Under the pieces are notes generated by a model. The model was not told the origin of the DNA. It saw nothing but the letters and a program-made list of their open reading frames with translations, and did no database searches. Positions 53,139 to 61,725 of a stretch of DNA of 64,000 nt are shown piece after piece. This stretch comes from Desulfosporosinus orientis DSM 765 (GTDB taxonomy: Bacteria; Bacillota; Desulfitobacteriia; Desulfitobacteriales; Desulfitobacteriaceae): assembly GCF_000235605.1 (NCBI RefSeq), contig NC_016584.1, positions 980,001-1,044,000 on the forward strand, read 5' to 3'. The position numbers were made by a program, and so were the translations under genes. Positions within the stretch are counted from its first letter, which is position 1; each line of letters starts with the position of its first letter.

Positions 53139-53624
53139 ATGAATTATCTCAAACGTGACAAGGGATTTACGCTATTAGAAGTGTTGGCTGTGATCATCAT
53201 TATTGCCGGGCTTGCTGCTATAGCCATTCCAAAATTAGTTTCCAGCACTGCAAATGCGCGCCAAAAGGCGGACGTGGCGACGGCACATCAGGTTAAAGCC
53301 GCCTTAGACCGATATCAGCTTGAAAATGGAAAATATCCGGACTTGACGGTATCGGATGATGGTGAAGTGACTTGCACAGGATTTATTCCCCAATATATCA
53401 GCAAGCTGGATAAATCCACCACCCAGCAAATTGCTGAAGGTAAGGAAGGTTTCGGTCTCGCGTCATTAGTTGAAGATGAATTCAATTATGTCATTCCCGA
53501 AGATGATGAAGGAGAATCCCCTTCCAACCTTATTATGATTTATATGTCCGATGACGACATGGCCGCCGAAGTCCGGGCCTATAATGAAAATCTGAGCGAA
53601 ATTCTTTGGACGTCTGCCAATTAG
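53139..53624 (+). CDS. pilA: type IV pilin, locus 2
   Basis: A 161-residue prepilin: leader NYLKRDKG, then FTLLEVLAVIIIIAGLAAIA with Glu+5. Its mature part is acidic. It has a good AAGGAGGAG site before ATG 53139, the best of the locus 2 pilins, so it is probably the major pilin. The upstream in-frame ATG (53115) precedes that site. Confidence 0.87.
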   Translation: MNYLKRDKGFTLLEVLAVIIIIAGLAAIAIPKLVSSTANARQKADVATAHQVKAALDRYQLENGKYPDLTVSDDGEVTCTGFIPQYISKLDKSTTQQIAEGKEGFGLASLVEDEFNYVIPEDDEGESPSNLIMIYMSDDDMAAEVRAYNENLSEILWTSAN

Positions 53625-53692
53625 ATGGTTAGCGAGATTTGCGTATTGTTGCAACTTACTTGGCACAGCAGAACTAACCTGAAAGAGAGGCT

Positions 53693-54466
53693 ATGTATTT
53701 GTACTTTATAAGTATTTCCCTAGGGCTGTTAGGACTCTTAATTGGAAGTTTTCTGAATGTGGTCATTTATCGAGTTCCTCAAGGTCAATCCATTGTCTGG
53801 CCCGGTTCACATTGTCCGGTTTGCGGACATGGCCTTAGGGCATGGGAATTAATTCCTGCGCTGAGCTTTTTAATTCAAAAAGGACAATGCCGAAACTGTC
53901 AATCCCCAATTTCTTGGCGTTACCCGGCTGTAGAACTCTTAACTGGAATACTCTTCTTTTTTGCCGGACTCTCAAGCCTAACTACATACCTTCATCCCGC
54001 CCGGTTGTTAGTAAATCTGGTTTTTGTATCAGTACTCATTGCCTTAGCTTTTATCGATTTAGATACCTTTCGTTTGCCAGACCTCCTCACCCTTCCCCTA
54101 CTGGGTCTGGGAATGATAAGTGCTTTTCTCATTCCAGGCAGCCCAACTTTGAGTGAAAGCCTCTTCAGTGCCTTAGGCGCGGGGGCAGCCTTTTTAGTCA
54201 TTGCTCTTGTGTATCCCCAAGGAATGGGTCTTGGTGATGTAAAATTAGTGGCTGCTATGGGAGCCTTTTTAGGATTCCCAGCAATCTTTTTGGCGATATT
54301 TACGGGAAGCCTAGCCGGATCTTTGGTGGGGATTTTTCTGCTTGCGACGGGTCAGAAACGTTTTCGTCAACAGATTCCTTTTGGACCTTATCTCGCTTTT
54401 GGAGCAATTTTGACTTTATTGTGGGGCTCGCCAGTCTTGAACTGGTACTGGTCTATAGTAGGTTAA
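53693..54466 (+). CDS. pilD: prepilin peptidase/N-methyltransferase PilD
   Basis: A 257-residue membrane protease. The N-terminal zinc cysteines (CPVC and CRNC, about 42-68) belong to the methyltransferase domain. Catalytic aspartates lie in IDLDTFRLPD and GMGLGDVKL. Seven to eight hydrophobic helices are evident. It cleaves and methylates prepilins and is the only such enzyme in the window, so it likely serves both pilus loci. Confidence 0.95.
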   Translation: MYLYFISISLGLLGLLIGSFLNVVIYRVPQGQSIVWPGSHCPVCGHGLRAWELIPALSFLIQKGQCRNCQSPISWRYPAVELLTGILFFFAGLSSLTTYLHPARLLVNLVFVSVLIALAFIDLDTFRLPDLLTLPLLGLGMISAFLIPGSPTLSESLFSALGAGAAFLVIALVYPQGMGLGDVKLVAAMGAFLGFPAIFLAIFTGSLAGSLVGIFLLATGQKRFRQQIPFGPYLAFGAILTLLWGSPVLNWYWSIVG

Positions 54467-54482
54467 TTAAAGGAGGTCATCC

Positions 54483-55882
54483 ATGGAAAAAAATTCCTTG
54501 GTTTTTGAATTGACGGATAGGGAAATTCGAGGGTTTTACCTTTCCGCCCCTCCCTTTAGGAAATTCGGTCATAAAGAAACAGAAGTCAAAGTTGACCGCA
54601 TACCAATACCGACTGGAATCATTGAACAAGGGATGGTTCGTAAGGAACAAAATCTCATAGAGATATTGTCTAAATACCGTCCTCAGGGAAAGGTCAACTA
54701 TTACAAGGTAGGTTTAGCTATTCCTTTGCTTCAAGGCTTTATCGGCATCTATACCGTCCCTGGCTTGCAAAGCGTGATCGGAAATCTGCCATAGCCTTAT
54801 TAGTCAATGAAGAAATCGCAATACCAAAGTCGGATGTTATTTATGACTTCTCGGTTATTGATGAGGTGAAACACCAGAGCTTACGGGTGTTATTAGGCGC
54901 AGCCCGCCGCAGTCTGCTTGAAAAATATATCTCAATTTTTGCACAAGCGGGCTTCAGAGTGACAGATATTAATTTTACATATGCTGTTTTAGGGCAAGCC
55001 TTAGGATTTAAGGCCGATGAAGATGTATTATACCTCCAAGAAGAAACGGAAACAATGCAAATTGTCCTGTTTCGAGGGATGGCACCGGAAAGTGTTCGTT
55101 CCCTGCCTGCTCATCATGAGCAGCTTGAAACTGAAATCCGCCGCTTTCTTCTGTTTCAAGGAGCACAGCAGCAGAAACTTAATCTGAATCGAATCATTTG
55201 GAGCGGGAATTCCCATGTCGAACAACTGGCCCGGGAGTTGTCAGACTCAAATTATGAAGTAACTGTAGAGAAAGCTGTACTCAATAATAGTTTAGACTCT
55301 TGTCAACGGATCGGGCAGGGAGGTCAGAGTTTTGAAATTGCGGTCATGGGATATGGCATGCAAATCTCAGCAAATCAACCCCGGCTTAATCTTTGGCGGC
55401 AGCCAGACTCCGAAGAAATGGCAAGGCAAACTTATCGAAAATTAGTGCTGTTAGCTTCTGTGCTCTTTCTATGCCTTAATGTAACTTGGTTATTCTTTGA
55501 ACATCGGCTATTGCTTTTGCAAGAAGAAGTAAAAACTCTATCTGGTCAAGGTTCGCAGATTGAGGAACAGAATAAGAATCAAGAAGCTCTTCTTGCCGTT
55601 TGGAATAAAACCAACCGTCCCTCAGATGGTGTAGGAGAGAAACTTACTCAAGTGAGGGCTTTGTCGGGATCAGAATTTAAGATTGAACAGGTGATTTTCA
55701 AACAAGGCAGCTTGTCTGTTCGCGGCAGTGCCATGAATTCTCAAGGCGTCCAAACTGTGCTGCAAGCCTTACACACTATGGGATGGGAAAACCCGGCATT
55801 ATCCAGCTATAAACTTGATGCTGACAACACAATTCATTTTATCTTAAGTGCCACTATGCCGGCTGCCTTCGCCGGAGGCTAA
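54483..55882 (+). pseudogene. pilM: PilM-PilN fusion, interrupted by a one-base frameshift
   Basis: The frame from ATG 54483 (after AAAGGAGG) reads a PilM-type N-terminus up to GIYTVP, then meets a stop at 54792-54794. The next frame continues the same protein as WLAKRDRKSAIALLVNEE... from 54761 to the stop at 55882. Adding one C in the run at 54758-54760 restores a single frame of about 466 residues. It holds an actin-like PilM part (about 1-317), one membrane helix (KLVLLASVLFLCLNVTWLFF) and a coiled-coil PilN-like domain. It may be a sequencing error, a real mutation or a -1 slip. The last residues (MPAAFAGG) merge into repeat copy D. Confidence 0.8.
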
Positions 55883-55884
55883 TC

Positions 55885-55965
55885 AGCAAAACAGTTTTGC
55901 AAAGAAGGGCTAATACGTGCGAAGACAGTGTCTTCGTGTGTGTGCGCGCGGACGTCGGCCTTCTG
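55885..55965 (-). repeat. dispersed intergenic repeat, copy D (fragment)
   Basis: Contains GCAAAGAAGGGCTAATACG then the palindrome CGAAGACAGTGTCTTCG (55920-55936), matching the second module of copy B in the same reading direction. It fills the gap between the PilM-N fusion and PilO genes. Confidence 0.75.
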
Positions 55966-55978
55966 ATTAGGAGTGAAA

Positions 55979-56521
55979 ATGTTGAGTCTTAACAAGGCTA
56001 ATAAAGCGGCTATATCCCAGGTCTCTTTTGTTTGGAGAGGATTATCCCTGCATAGCTTAAAATTAATCTTCGTGGGAATTCTTGCTTGTCATTTTGTCTT
56101 TTTCCTATTTCTTTGGCAGCCGGTTTATAACGAAATTTCTACATTAAAGGAAGCTAAGCTCTATTGGCAGCAAGTGATCAGAACGGGATTGAAAAGTTCT
56201 GCAGAGGAAATTCCCGGTATGGATCAACTGCCAAGCTTGATTGAGCAATGTTGTGATGATTTTAGTAAATCGGGAGTTGATGTGGCTTCCTTTAACGTTG
56301 AACGGTTTGGTGAGAGAAGAGCAAAGGGCAAAGGTACCAGAATTGATTACGCCTTAGTTCGCTTGCGCCTGCTAGGTCAATGGCAAGACATTCTCAGCGC
56401 TCTGAAAGAGCTGGAAGGTGACCAAGGATTTAAGATTCAAATACAAGAAGTATTGTTAACAGAGGAAGGCGGAAACACTCTATTGCAGATATATTTTAAA
56501 ACAGGAGATAGGGAAGGGTAA
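55979..56521 (+). CDS. pilO: PilO-like pilus alignment protein, locus 2
   Basis: A 180-residue bitopic protein: cytoplasmic N-terminus, one helix (about 29-50), a short coiled coil and a small alpha/beta domain, the PilO topology. It sits after the PilM-N fusion. ATG 55979 follows TAGGAGTG. Sequence conservation is low, so the assignment rests on topology and order. Confidence 0.68.
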   Translation: MLSLNKANKAAISQVSFVWRGLSLHSLKLIFVGILACHFVFFLFLWQPVYNEISTLKEAKLYWQQVIRTGLKSSAEEIPGMDQLPSLIEQCCDDFSKSGVDVASFNVERFGERRAKGKGTRIDYALVRLRLLGQWQDILSALKELEGDQGFKIQIQEVLLTEEGGNTLLQIYFKTGDREG

Positions 56522-56594
56522 TAAGGAAAATATTTGAAATAGAGGAACGAGACATTCATACTCTTCCATAGTTTATGGAGAGGAGGAATGTAAA

Positions 56595-57179
56595 GTGGTT
56601 AGGGAGTACTGCATTCAACCAGGGGACGATTTTCATCGTTTGGCACAACGCTGGGGAGGAACCTGTGAAGATTATTTGCTGGCAAATCCTAAGGTTGATC
56701 CCCTTAAACTTCAAATTGGACAAAAAATTGTTTTGCCCGAATTCAAAGGGATTAAGGGGTTGGAACAATACTCGGATATAAGCCTGAATCAGGGACAGGA
56801 GTTTGTGGGAGAGTATCTGGATCACGTTGAAATGGAAATAGAAGGAGTTCGTGTTCACCTGCGCCGCGTTGGTGAACCCAAAACTCCTCACGAGATACAC
56901 TTTCTTCTCCCCCGGACAGAAATCCGTAAAATACAGCCGGCTGGAGAATGTGGGCCGACAGAAGTACAAATTATGTTAAGTAATATTAATGTTGTGCTTT
57001 CACCTCGCTTGATGAGCGGGGAAGGTGATAAAGCGGAGCAAAGTCAAATCCTGGAACAGACAAAAGAACAAGAGCAGACGATCCGGCAGGCATCCAAACA
57101 GCAGACGCAGAATCTGACGCAACAAGCACAAAATGAGTTTGGCCAGCAATATGGTCAGGGAGCCCAGCCGGCATTCTAA
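56595..57179 (+). CDS. LysM-domain protein at the end of pilus locus 2
   Basis: A 194-residue protein with an N-terminal LysM domain (about 3-48: YCIQPGDDFHRLAQRWG, then GQKIVLP). A middle beta-rich region follows and the C-terminal 50 residues are very rich in Gln. No signal peptide is seen, so a cytosolic or spore-associated location is possible, as with SafA-type LysM proteins. GTG 56595 follows AGGAGGAATG. Function is unknown; it could also be a wall-guiding factor for pili. Confidence 0.72.
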   Translation: MVREYCIQPGDDFHRLAQRWGGTCEDYLLANPKVDPLKLQIGQKIVLPEFKGIKGLEQYSDISLNQGQEFVGEYLDHVEMEIEGVRVHLRRVGEPKTPHEIHFLLPRTEIRKIQPAGECGPTEVQIMLSNINVVLSPRLMSGEGDKAEQSQILEQTKEQEQTIRQASKQQTQNLTQQAQNEFGQQYGQGAQPAF

Positions 57180-57199
57180 GACTATACTCAATACAATTA

Positions 57200-57228
57200 A
57201 AAAGCTTGGTGTTAACCAAGTTTTTTAA
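57200..57228 (+). terminator. intrinsic terminator ending pilus locus 2
   Basis: CTTGGT and ACCAAG arms with a GTTA loop, flanked by an A-run and followed by TTTTTT. Confidence 0.85.
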
Positions 57229-57236
57229 TTATTTTT

Positions 57237-57560
57237 CATCCTCTGCCGGTGCTGCCCCAGCGGCATGGGGGTCTACGCTGAAAAATCAAAGACCCGAGAG
57301 CATTTCCAAAACGGTCTAAAGAACCCGTGGGCCCGAAAGCAAGGGCAGCTTCGTCCACAGAAGCGAGCCCATTGCATGGAGAGGCGGTAAAGCCCACAAG
57401 ACGGCGCGGGGGAACGGAGCCACAGGTTAACATCAGGTATTACCTGAAGGTTTAGCACGAAAGTGTCCGGTGGACACTTTCGCTCGAAGCGGCAATCTCC
57501 AAAGAAGGCTTATCCGCTGAAGAGAAGCTCCCGCGCCGGCGAGTGGGCGAGCCTCGGAAT
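57237..57560 (+). repeat. dispersed intergenic repeat, copy C
   Basis: About 320 bp of non-coding DNA. It starts with a block matching the end of copy B (CTGCCGGTGCTGC...CGGCATG). It continues with the block shared with copy A, then the hairpin CGAAAGTGTCC-GGT-GGACACTTTCG (57458-57482) and the palindrome CAGGTA-T-TACCTG (57434-57446), and ends GAGTGGGCGAGCCTCGGAATG as copy B does. It lies between the LysM gene and aroQ. Confidence 0.85.
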
Positions 57561-57639
57561 GGTTCATTCCATGCGGAAAAATACTATGCTATAGTTGAAA
57601 ATTGTGTTAAAATTTTAAAGTGGTTGAGGAAGTGATAAT

Positions 57640-58086
57640 TTGGCAAGAATTTGGGTATTTAATGGTCCAAATCTGAATTTATTGGGACTTCGTGAACCCG
57701 AGCATTATGGGTCACACACATTAGCAGAGATTAATCAGGAAATACTAAGAATAGCAAATGAGGCAGACGTAAAAACAGAGTTCAGGCAAACCAATCATGA
57801 AGGAGTCCTTATCGATTGGATTCAAGCCTTAACGCCTGCTGATTTCTTAATTCTGAATCCTGGTGCTTGGACGCATACTAGTTATGCCATCCGGGATGCT
57901 ATTAGTGCTGTAAAAGTTCCTGCGCTGGAGGTTCATTTATCGAATATCCATGCACGTGAGGCGTTTCGAACTAATTCTGTCATTGCACCCGTCTGTATAG
58001 GACAAATATCGGGTCTAGGTGCTGAAAGTTATGAATTAGCGATGCGTTACGCTGTTGCTTATCAAGGGAAAAGGGGGAGACAATGA
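57640..58086 (+). CDS. aroQ: 3-dehydroquinate dehydratase, type II
   Basis: A 148-residue type II enzyme. The N-terminal FNGPNLNLLGLREPEHYG carries the catalytic tyrosine and arginine, NHEGVLIDWIQ follows, and HLSNIHAREAFR holds the active histidine. It completes the shikimate set started at aroE. TTG 57640 follows GAGGAAGTG. The stop overlaps the M24 gene by four bases. Confidence 0.95.
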   Translation: MARIWVFNGPNLNLLGLREPEHYGSHTLAEINQEILRIANEADVKTEFRQTNHEGVLIDWIQALTPADFLILNPGAWTHTSYAIRDAISAVKVPALEVHLSNIHAREAFRTNSVIAPVCIGQISGLGAESYELAMRYAVAYQGKRGRQ

Positions 58087-59144
58087 CTCGTCTACAACAA
58101 TTGCGTGAGCAAATGCGCTCAGAGTCCATCGACGCTTACGTGGTAATGCGCCCGGAGAATGCGCGGTATCTGAGTGGATTTACCGGTGGAGAATCAACAC
58201 TATATATCACTTTGGACAAGGCTTATTTACTAACAGATTTTCGCTACATAGAGCAAGCCGAAGCAGAGGCCCCTAATTTTGATATTATTGACGCCGGATA
58301 TGATCACTTTGGAAAGTTGAGAGAAATCGGACAACAGGCTCAAAAGGTTGGTTTTGAAGGGGACTTTGTCACCTATCTGGACTTCGGGAAGCTGAAAGAT
58401 GCGTTTTTGCAAAGGGAGCTGATTTCATTGCCTTATCTGGTCAGCAACCTGCGCTCTGTGAAGGATGATTCAGAAATCCCTTTAATCCGGCGGGCAGTAG
58501 AGATCGCTGATGCTGCGTTTCATGAAATCTTAACAACCATTGAAGTTGGGCAAACGGAGGCAGAAATTGGTCTCAATCTGGAGTTTTCCATGCGGCGGGC
58601 AGGCGCCAGCGGTGGTTCCTTTGATTTTATTGTAGCTTCAGGTATCCGTTCCTCCCTACCCCATGGAACAGCCAGCACCAAACGTGTACAATCGGGAGAG
58701 TTCCTGACTATGGATTTTGGAGCGATTTATCAGGGCTATTGTTCAGATATCACGCGAACTGTGTTTATAGGGGAACCGGAGGATAAGCATAGAGAAATTT
58801 ATGAGATTGTGTTAGCAGCGCAGCTTGCCGGTATTCAGGCGGTCGAGCCTGGGCGGCCGGGAAAAGAAGTTGATGAGATAGCCCGTACATTTATTGAAAA
58901 GGCAGGCTATGGCGGCTATTTTGGTCATGGCTTGGGACATTCTGTGGGGCTGGCGATTCATGAAGGGCCTAATCTTAACAAACGAGAAGAGCGTCGACTT
59001 GAGCCAGGAATGATCGTTACTGTTGAACCCGGCATTTATATTCCCAATTGGGGCGGTGTCCGGATTGAAGATATGGTTATGGTAACTGAAGATGGTTGCC
59101 AAGTATTAACACAAGCTCCCAAAGACTTTATCATTTTAGAGTAA
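58083..59144 (+). CDS. M24 metallopeptidase (Xaa-Pro aminopeptidase/dipeptidase)
   Basis: A 353-residue protein with an N-terminal creatinase-like domain and a C-terminal pita-bread catalytic domain. The five metal ligands are seen: two Asp in DFGAIYQGYCSDITRT, His in GHGLGHSVG, Glu in TVEPGIYIP and Glu in VRIEDMVMV. It lies in the conserved aroQ-pepQ-efp order and starts within the aroQ stop (ATGA). PepP versus PepQ cannot be settled from sequence. Confidence 0.93.
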   Translation: MTRLQQLREQMRSESIDAYVVMRPENARYLSGFTGGESTLYITLDKAYLLTDFRYIEQAEAEAPNFDIIDAGYDHFGKLREIGQQAQKVGFEGDFVTYLDFGKLKDAFLQRELISLPYLVSNLRSVKDDSEIPLIRRAVEIADAAFHEILTTIEVGQTEAEIGLNLEFSMRRAGASGGSFDFIVASGIRSSLPHGTASTKRVQSGEFLTMDFGAIYQGYCSDITRTVFIGEPEDKHREIYEIVLAAQLAGIQAVEPGRPGKEVDEIARTFIEKAGYGGYFGHGLGHSVGLAIHEGPNLNKREERRLEPGMIVTVEPGIYIPNWGGVRIEDMVMVTEDGCQVLTQAPKDFIILE

Positions 59145-59233
59145 TGTTTGTCTTGACCGTTTGGTTTTTAAGTAATCAATGACAGAAAGGGACAAACTAC
59201 TTATACAAGAATTTTTTAGGGGGAAGAAATACT

Positions 59234-59791
59234 ATGATTTCTACAAATGATTTTAAGACAGGTTTAACCATTGAAATAGATGGTGATGTATTTTCAGTGG
59301 TTGAGTTCCAACATGTTAAACCTGGAAAAGGTGCTGCCTTTGTACGGACAAAATTGAAAAATGTTAAGACCGGTGCAGTGGTTGAACGGAAGTTTAATGC
59401 TGGTGAGAAGGTTGAAAAAGCGCATGTTGAGCGAAGGGAGATGGACTATCTCTATAAAGACGGAGAACACTTCGTGGTTATGGATAAAGAAACTTATGAG
59501 CAGATCTCTTTGACAGAACTGCAGATTGGCGACGGGGTAAAATGGCTGAAAGAAAATATGACTTTAGGAGTACTTTTCTTTGGCACCGAAGTCATCGGAG
59601 TGGATGTTCCAAATACTGTCCAACTCACAGTAACCGCTACTGAACCGGGAGTTAAAGGAGACACTGCTACAGGCGGAACAAAACCCGCAACACTGGAAAC
59701 AGGGGCAGTGGTTCAAGTTCCTTTCTTTGTCAATGAAGGAGAGGTTCTGATTATTGATACTCGGACTGGAAACTATGTTCAACGAGCCTAG
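59234..59791 (+). CDS. efp: elongation factor P
   Basis: A 185-residue three-domain EF-P. The loop lysine K32 in VKPGKGAAF is the modifiable residue at the tip of domain I, and the C-terminal ends in [14 protein letters not shown] rescues ribosomes stalled at polyproline. The ribosome site AGGGGGAAG precedes the ATG. Confidence 0.97.
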   Translation: MISTNDFKTGLTIEIDGDVFSVVEFQHVKPGKGAAFVRTKLKNVKTGAVVERKFNAGEKVEKAHVERREMDYLYKDGEHFVVMDKETYEQISLTELQIGDGVKWLKENMTLGVLFFGTEVIGVDVPNTVQLTVTATEPGVKGDTATGGTKPATLETGAVVQVPFFVNEGEVLIIDTRTGNYVQRA

Positions 59792-59888
59792 TATGACCGA
59801 AGCCAGAGGTCGGATGCCAGAATAGACATGAAAACATCTCCAATGGGGCAAAGTAAGTTTAGTGCTACCATAGGAGGTGTTTTTTGTT

Positions 59889-61562
59889 TTGCCTAAGAAG
59901 ACATCAAAGCTCAGTATCATTCCCTTAGGGGGAACTGGGGAAATCGGGAAAAATTTGCTTGTTTTTGAATATGAGGACTCAATTGTAGTCATTGATGGTG
60001 GGGTTAAGTTTCCAGAGGATGAATTGCTAGGCATTGACTTAGTAATTCCTGATATTTCTTATCTAGAAAAAAAACGTGATCGTATTAAAGGACTCTTTAT
60101 AACCCATGGACACGAAGATCATATCGGCGGACTACCCTTTATTTTACCTAAATTGAATATTCCAATTTATGGAACAAAGCTAACATTGGGTTTAGTTCAG
60201 GCAAAGTTTCAGGAAAGAACGGCTTACCCTGAATCTTTAATTCATGTTCTTGAACCGGGAAAACCTGTAAGGGTAGGGGATTTTGAGGTTGAAGCATTTC
60301 GAGTGACTCATAGCATTCCTGATGCGGTAGGTTACTCATTACTTACGCCTGTAGGCAGAGTTGTTTATACCGGCGACTTTAAAGTAGATTATACGCCTAT
60401 TGACGGACAAAACATGGAACTGGGAAAATTGGCTGCTTGGGGTCAGGAAGGGATTTTGGCATTGCTCTGCGATTCTACTAATGCGGAGAGGCCTGGTGTC
60501 ACGATTTCAGAGATGGCTGTCGGCAAAACTTTACGAGAGTGGATCGAACGGGCTGAGGGAAAAATTATTATGGCGTCCTTCGCCTCAAATGTTCATCGAA
60601 TTCAGCAAGCCATCAATGCTGCTGCTGATGTGGGGCGAAAGGTTTGCGTCGTAGGGCGAAGCATGGAAAATGTCGTTCGAACGGCAACTGAGCTGGGCTA
60701 TTTAAGATTGCCCGAGGATGACATCCTTGTCGCCAGTTCAGAAGTAGGCAATATGGCACCAGAAAAACTACTGGTCTTGACGACTGGTAGTCAAGGAGAA
60801 CCTCTGGCCGCTTTGACCAGAATGGCCACTCAGAGTCATCGTCAGATCAATGTTCTGCCGGGAGATATGGTTATCATGGCAGCCACTCCGATACCAGGCA
60901 ATGAGAAATTAGTTAATAAAACTATCAATCATCTCTATCAGATCGGAGCAGAAGTTGTTACGAAAGAAATGGGACAGGTGCACGTCTCGGGGCATGCCAA
61001 TCAGGAAGAAATTAAGCTTGTAATTCGTCTTGCTCGACCGCGCTTTCTAATTCCTCATCATGGGGAAATCCGTCATCAGGTAGGTTTTCGAAGAATTGGC
61101 AACGCCTTAGGGTATGAGGATGAAGACATCGCTATAACTCAGCTTGGCTCACGTGTTATACTATCTCCAGACCGAATGGAGTTTGGCGAACGTGTCGAAG
61201 CAGGGAGTGTATATATTGATGGATTGGGTGTCGGTGATGTAGGCTACATTGTACTTAAGGAGCGTCAACAATTGGCTCAGGATGGGGTGGTTATCATTGT
61301 TACTGCACTCTCCAAAACAAAGCCTTATAGGGTTTTATCCGGACCGGATATTATTGCAAGAGGGTTCACCTTCATGAAAGAAGCGGAGACTTTGGTCGAG
61401 GGAGCAAAGAAGGAGATCTTGAATACTTTGGAAATACAACTCCAGAAAGATCAATTGGAATGGGTTGTTATAAAAACAAATATCCGTGAGAGTCTCGGTA
61501 AATATTTATGGGAAAAGACACGAAGACGCCCTATCATTTTACCGGTACTGCTTCAATTATAA
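59889..61562 (+). CDS. rnj: ribonuclease J
   Basis: A 557-residue MBL/beta-CASP RNase. The metal motif THGHEDHIGG holds H73, H75, D77 and H78, and the beta-CASP region (YTGDFKVD, then the HVSGHANQEE box) follows. RNase J cleaves mRNA and rRNA with 5'-3' exonuclease and endonuclease activity. TTG 59889 is chosen; GTG 59877 lies inside the AGGAGGTG ribosome site. It ends in a terminator. Confidence 0.93.
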   Translation: MPKKTSKLSIIPLGGTGEIGKNLLVFEYEDSIVVIDGGVKFPEDELLGIDLVIPDISYLEKKRDRIKGLFITHGHEDHIGGLPFILPKLNIPIYGTKLTLGLVQAKFQERTAYPESLIHVLEPGKPVRVGDFEVEAFRVTHSIPDAVGYSLLTPVGRVVYTGDFKVDYTPIDGQNMELGKLAAWGQEGILALLCDSTNAERPGVTISEMAVGKTLREWIERAEGKIIMASFASNVHRIQQAINAAADVGRKVCVVGRSMENVVRTATELGYLRLPEDDILVASSEVGNMAPEKLLVLTTGSQGEPLAALTRMATQSHRQINVLPGDMVIMAATPIPGNEKLVNKTINHLYQIGAEVVTKEMGQVHVSGHANQEEIKLVIRLARPRFLIPHHGEIRHQVGFRRIGNALGYEDEDIAITQLGSRVILSPDRMEFGERVEAGSVYIDGLGVGDVGYIVLKERQQLAQDGVVIIVTALSKTKPYRVLSGPDIIARGFTFMKEAETLVEGAKKEILNTLEIQLQKDQLEWVVIKTNIRESLGKYLWEKTRRRPIILPVLLQL

Positions 61563-61571
61563 TAAAAAAAC

Positions 61572-61622
61572 TAGAGCGCTGATGTTACTTTCATCAAATT
61601 TGAAGCGCTCTAATTTATTTTT
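61572..61622 (+). terminator. intrinsic terminator after rnj
   Basis: TAGAGCGCT (61572-61580) and AGCGCTCTA (61604-61612) arms with an extra inner GATG/CATC pairing, followed by a T-rich tail. Confidence 0.88.
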
Positions 61623-61725
61623 CTGGAAAGGGTTGTGCAGAAATTCATTGCCGTTGCAGGAAAATAAGCTGATTTTGAAGAATATAGGGTAATAGAAAGG
61701 TAGTATTAGAGGGGGGCTTGAAACA

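Noticed and set aside
59797-59880. Possible RNA element between efp and rnj
   Set aside because: A short GACC..GGTC pairing is seen, but no stable hairpin with T-run and no known motif.
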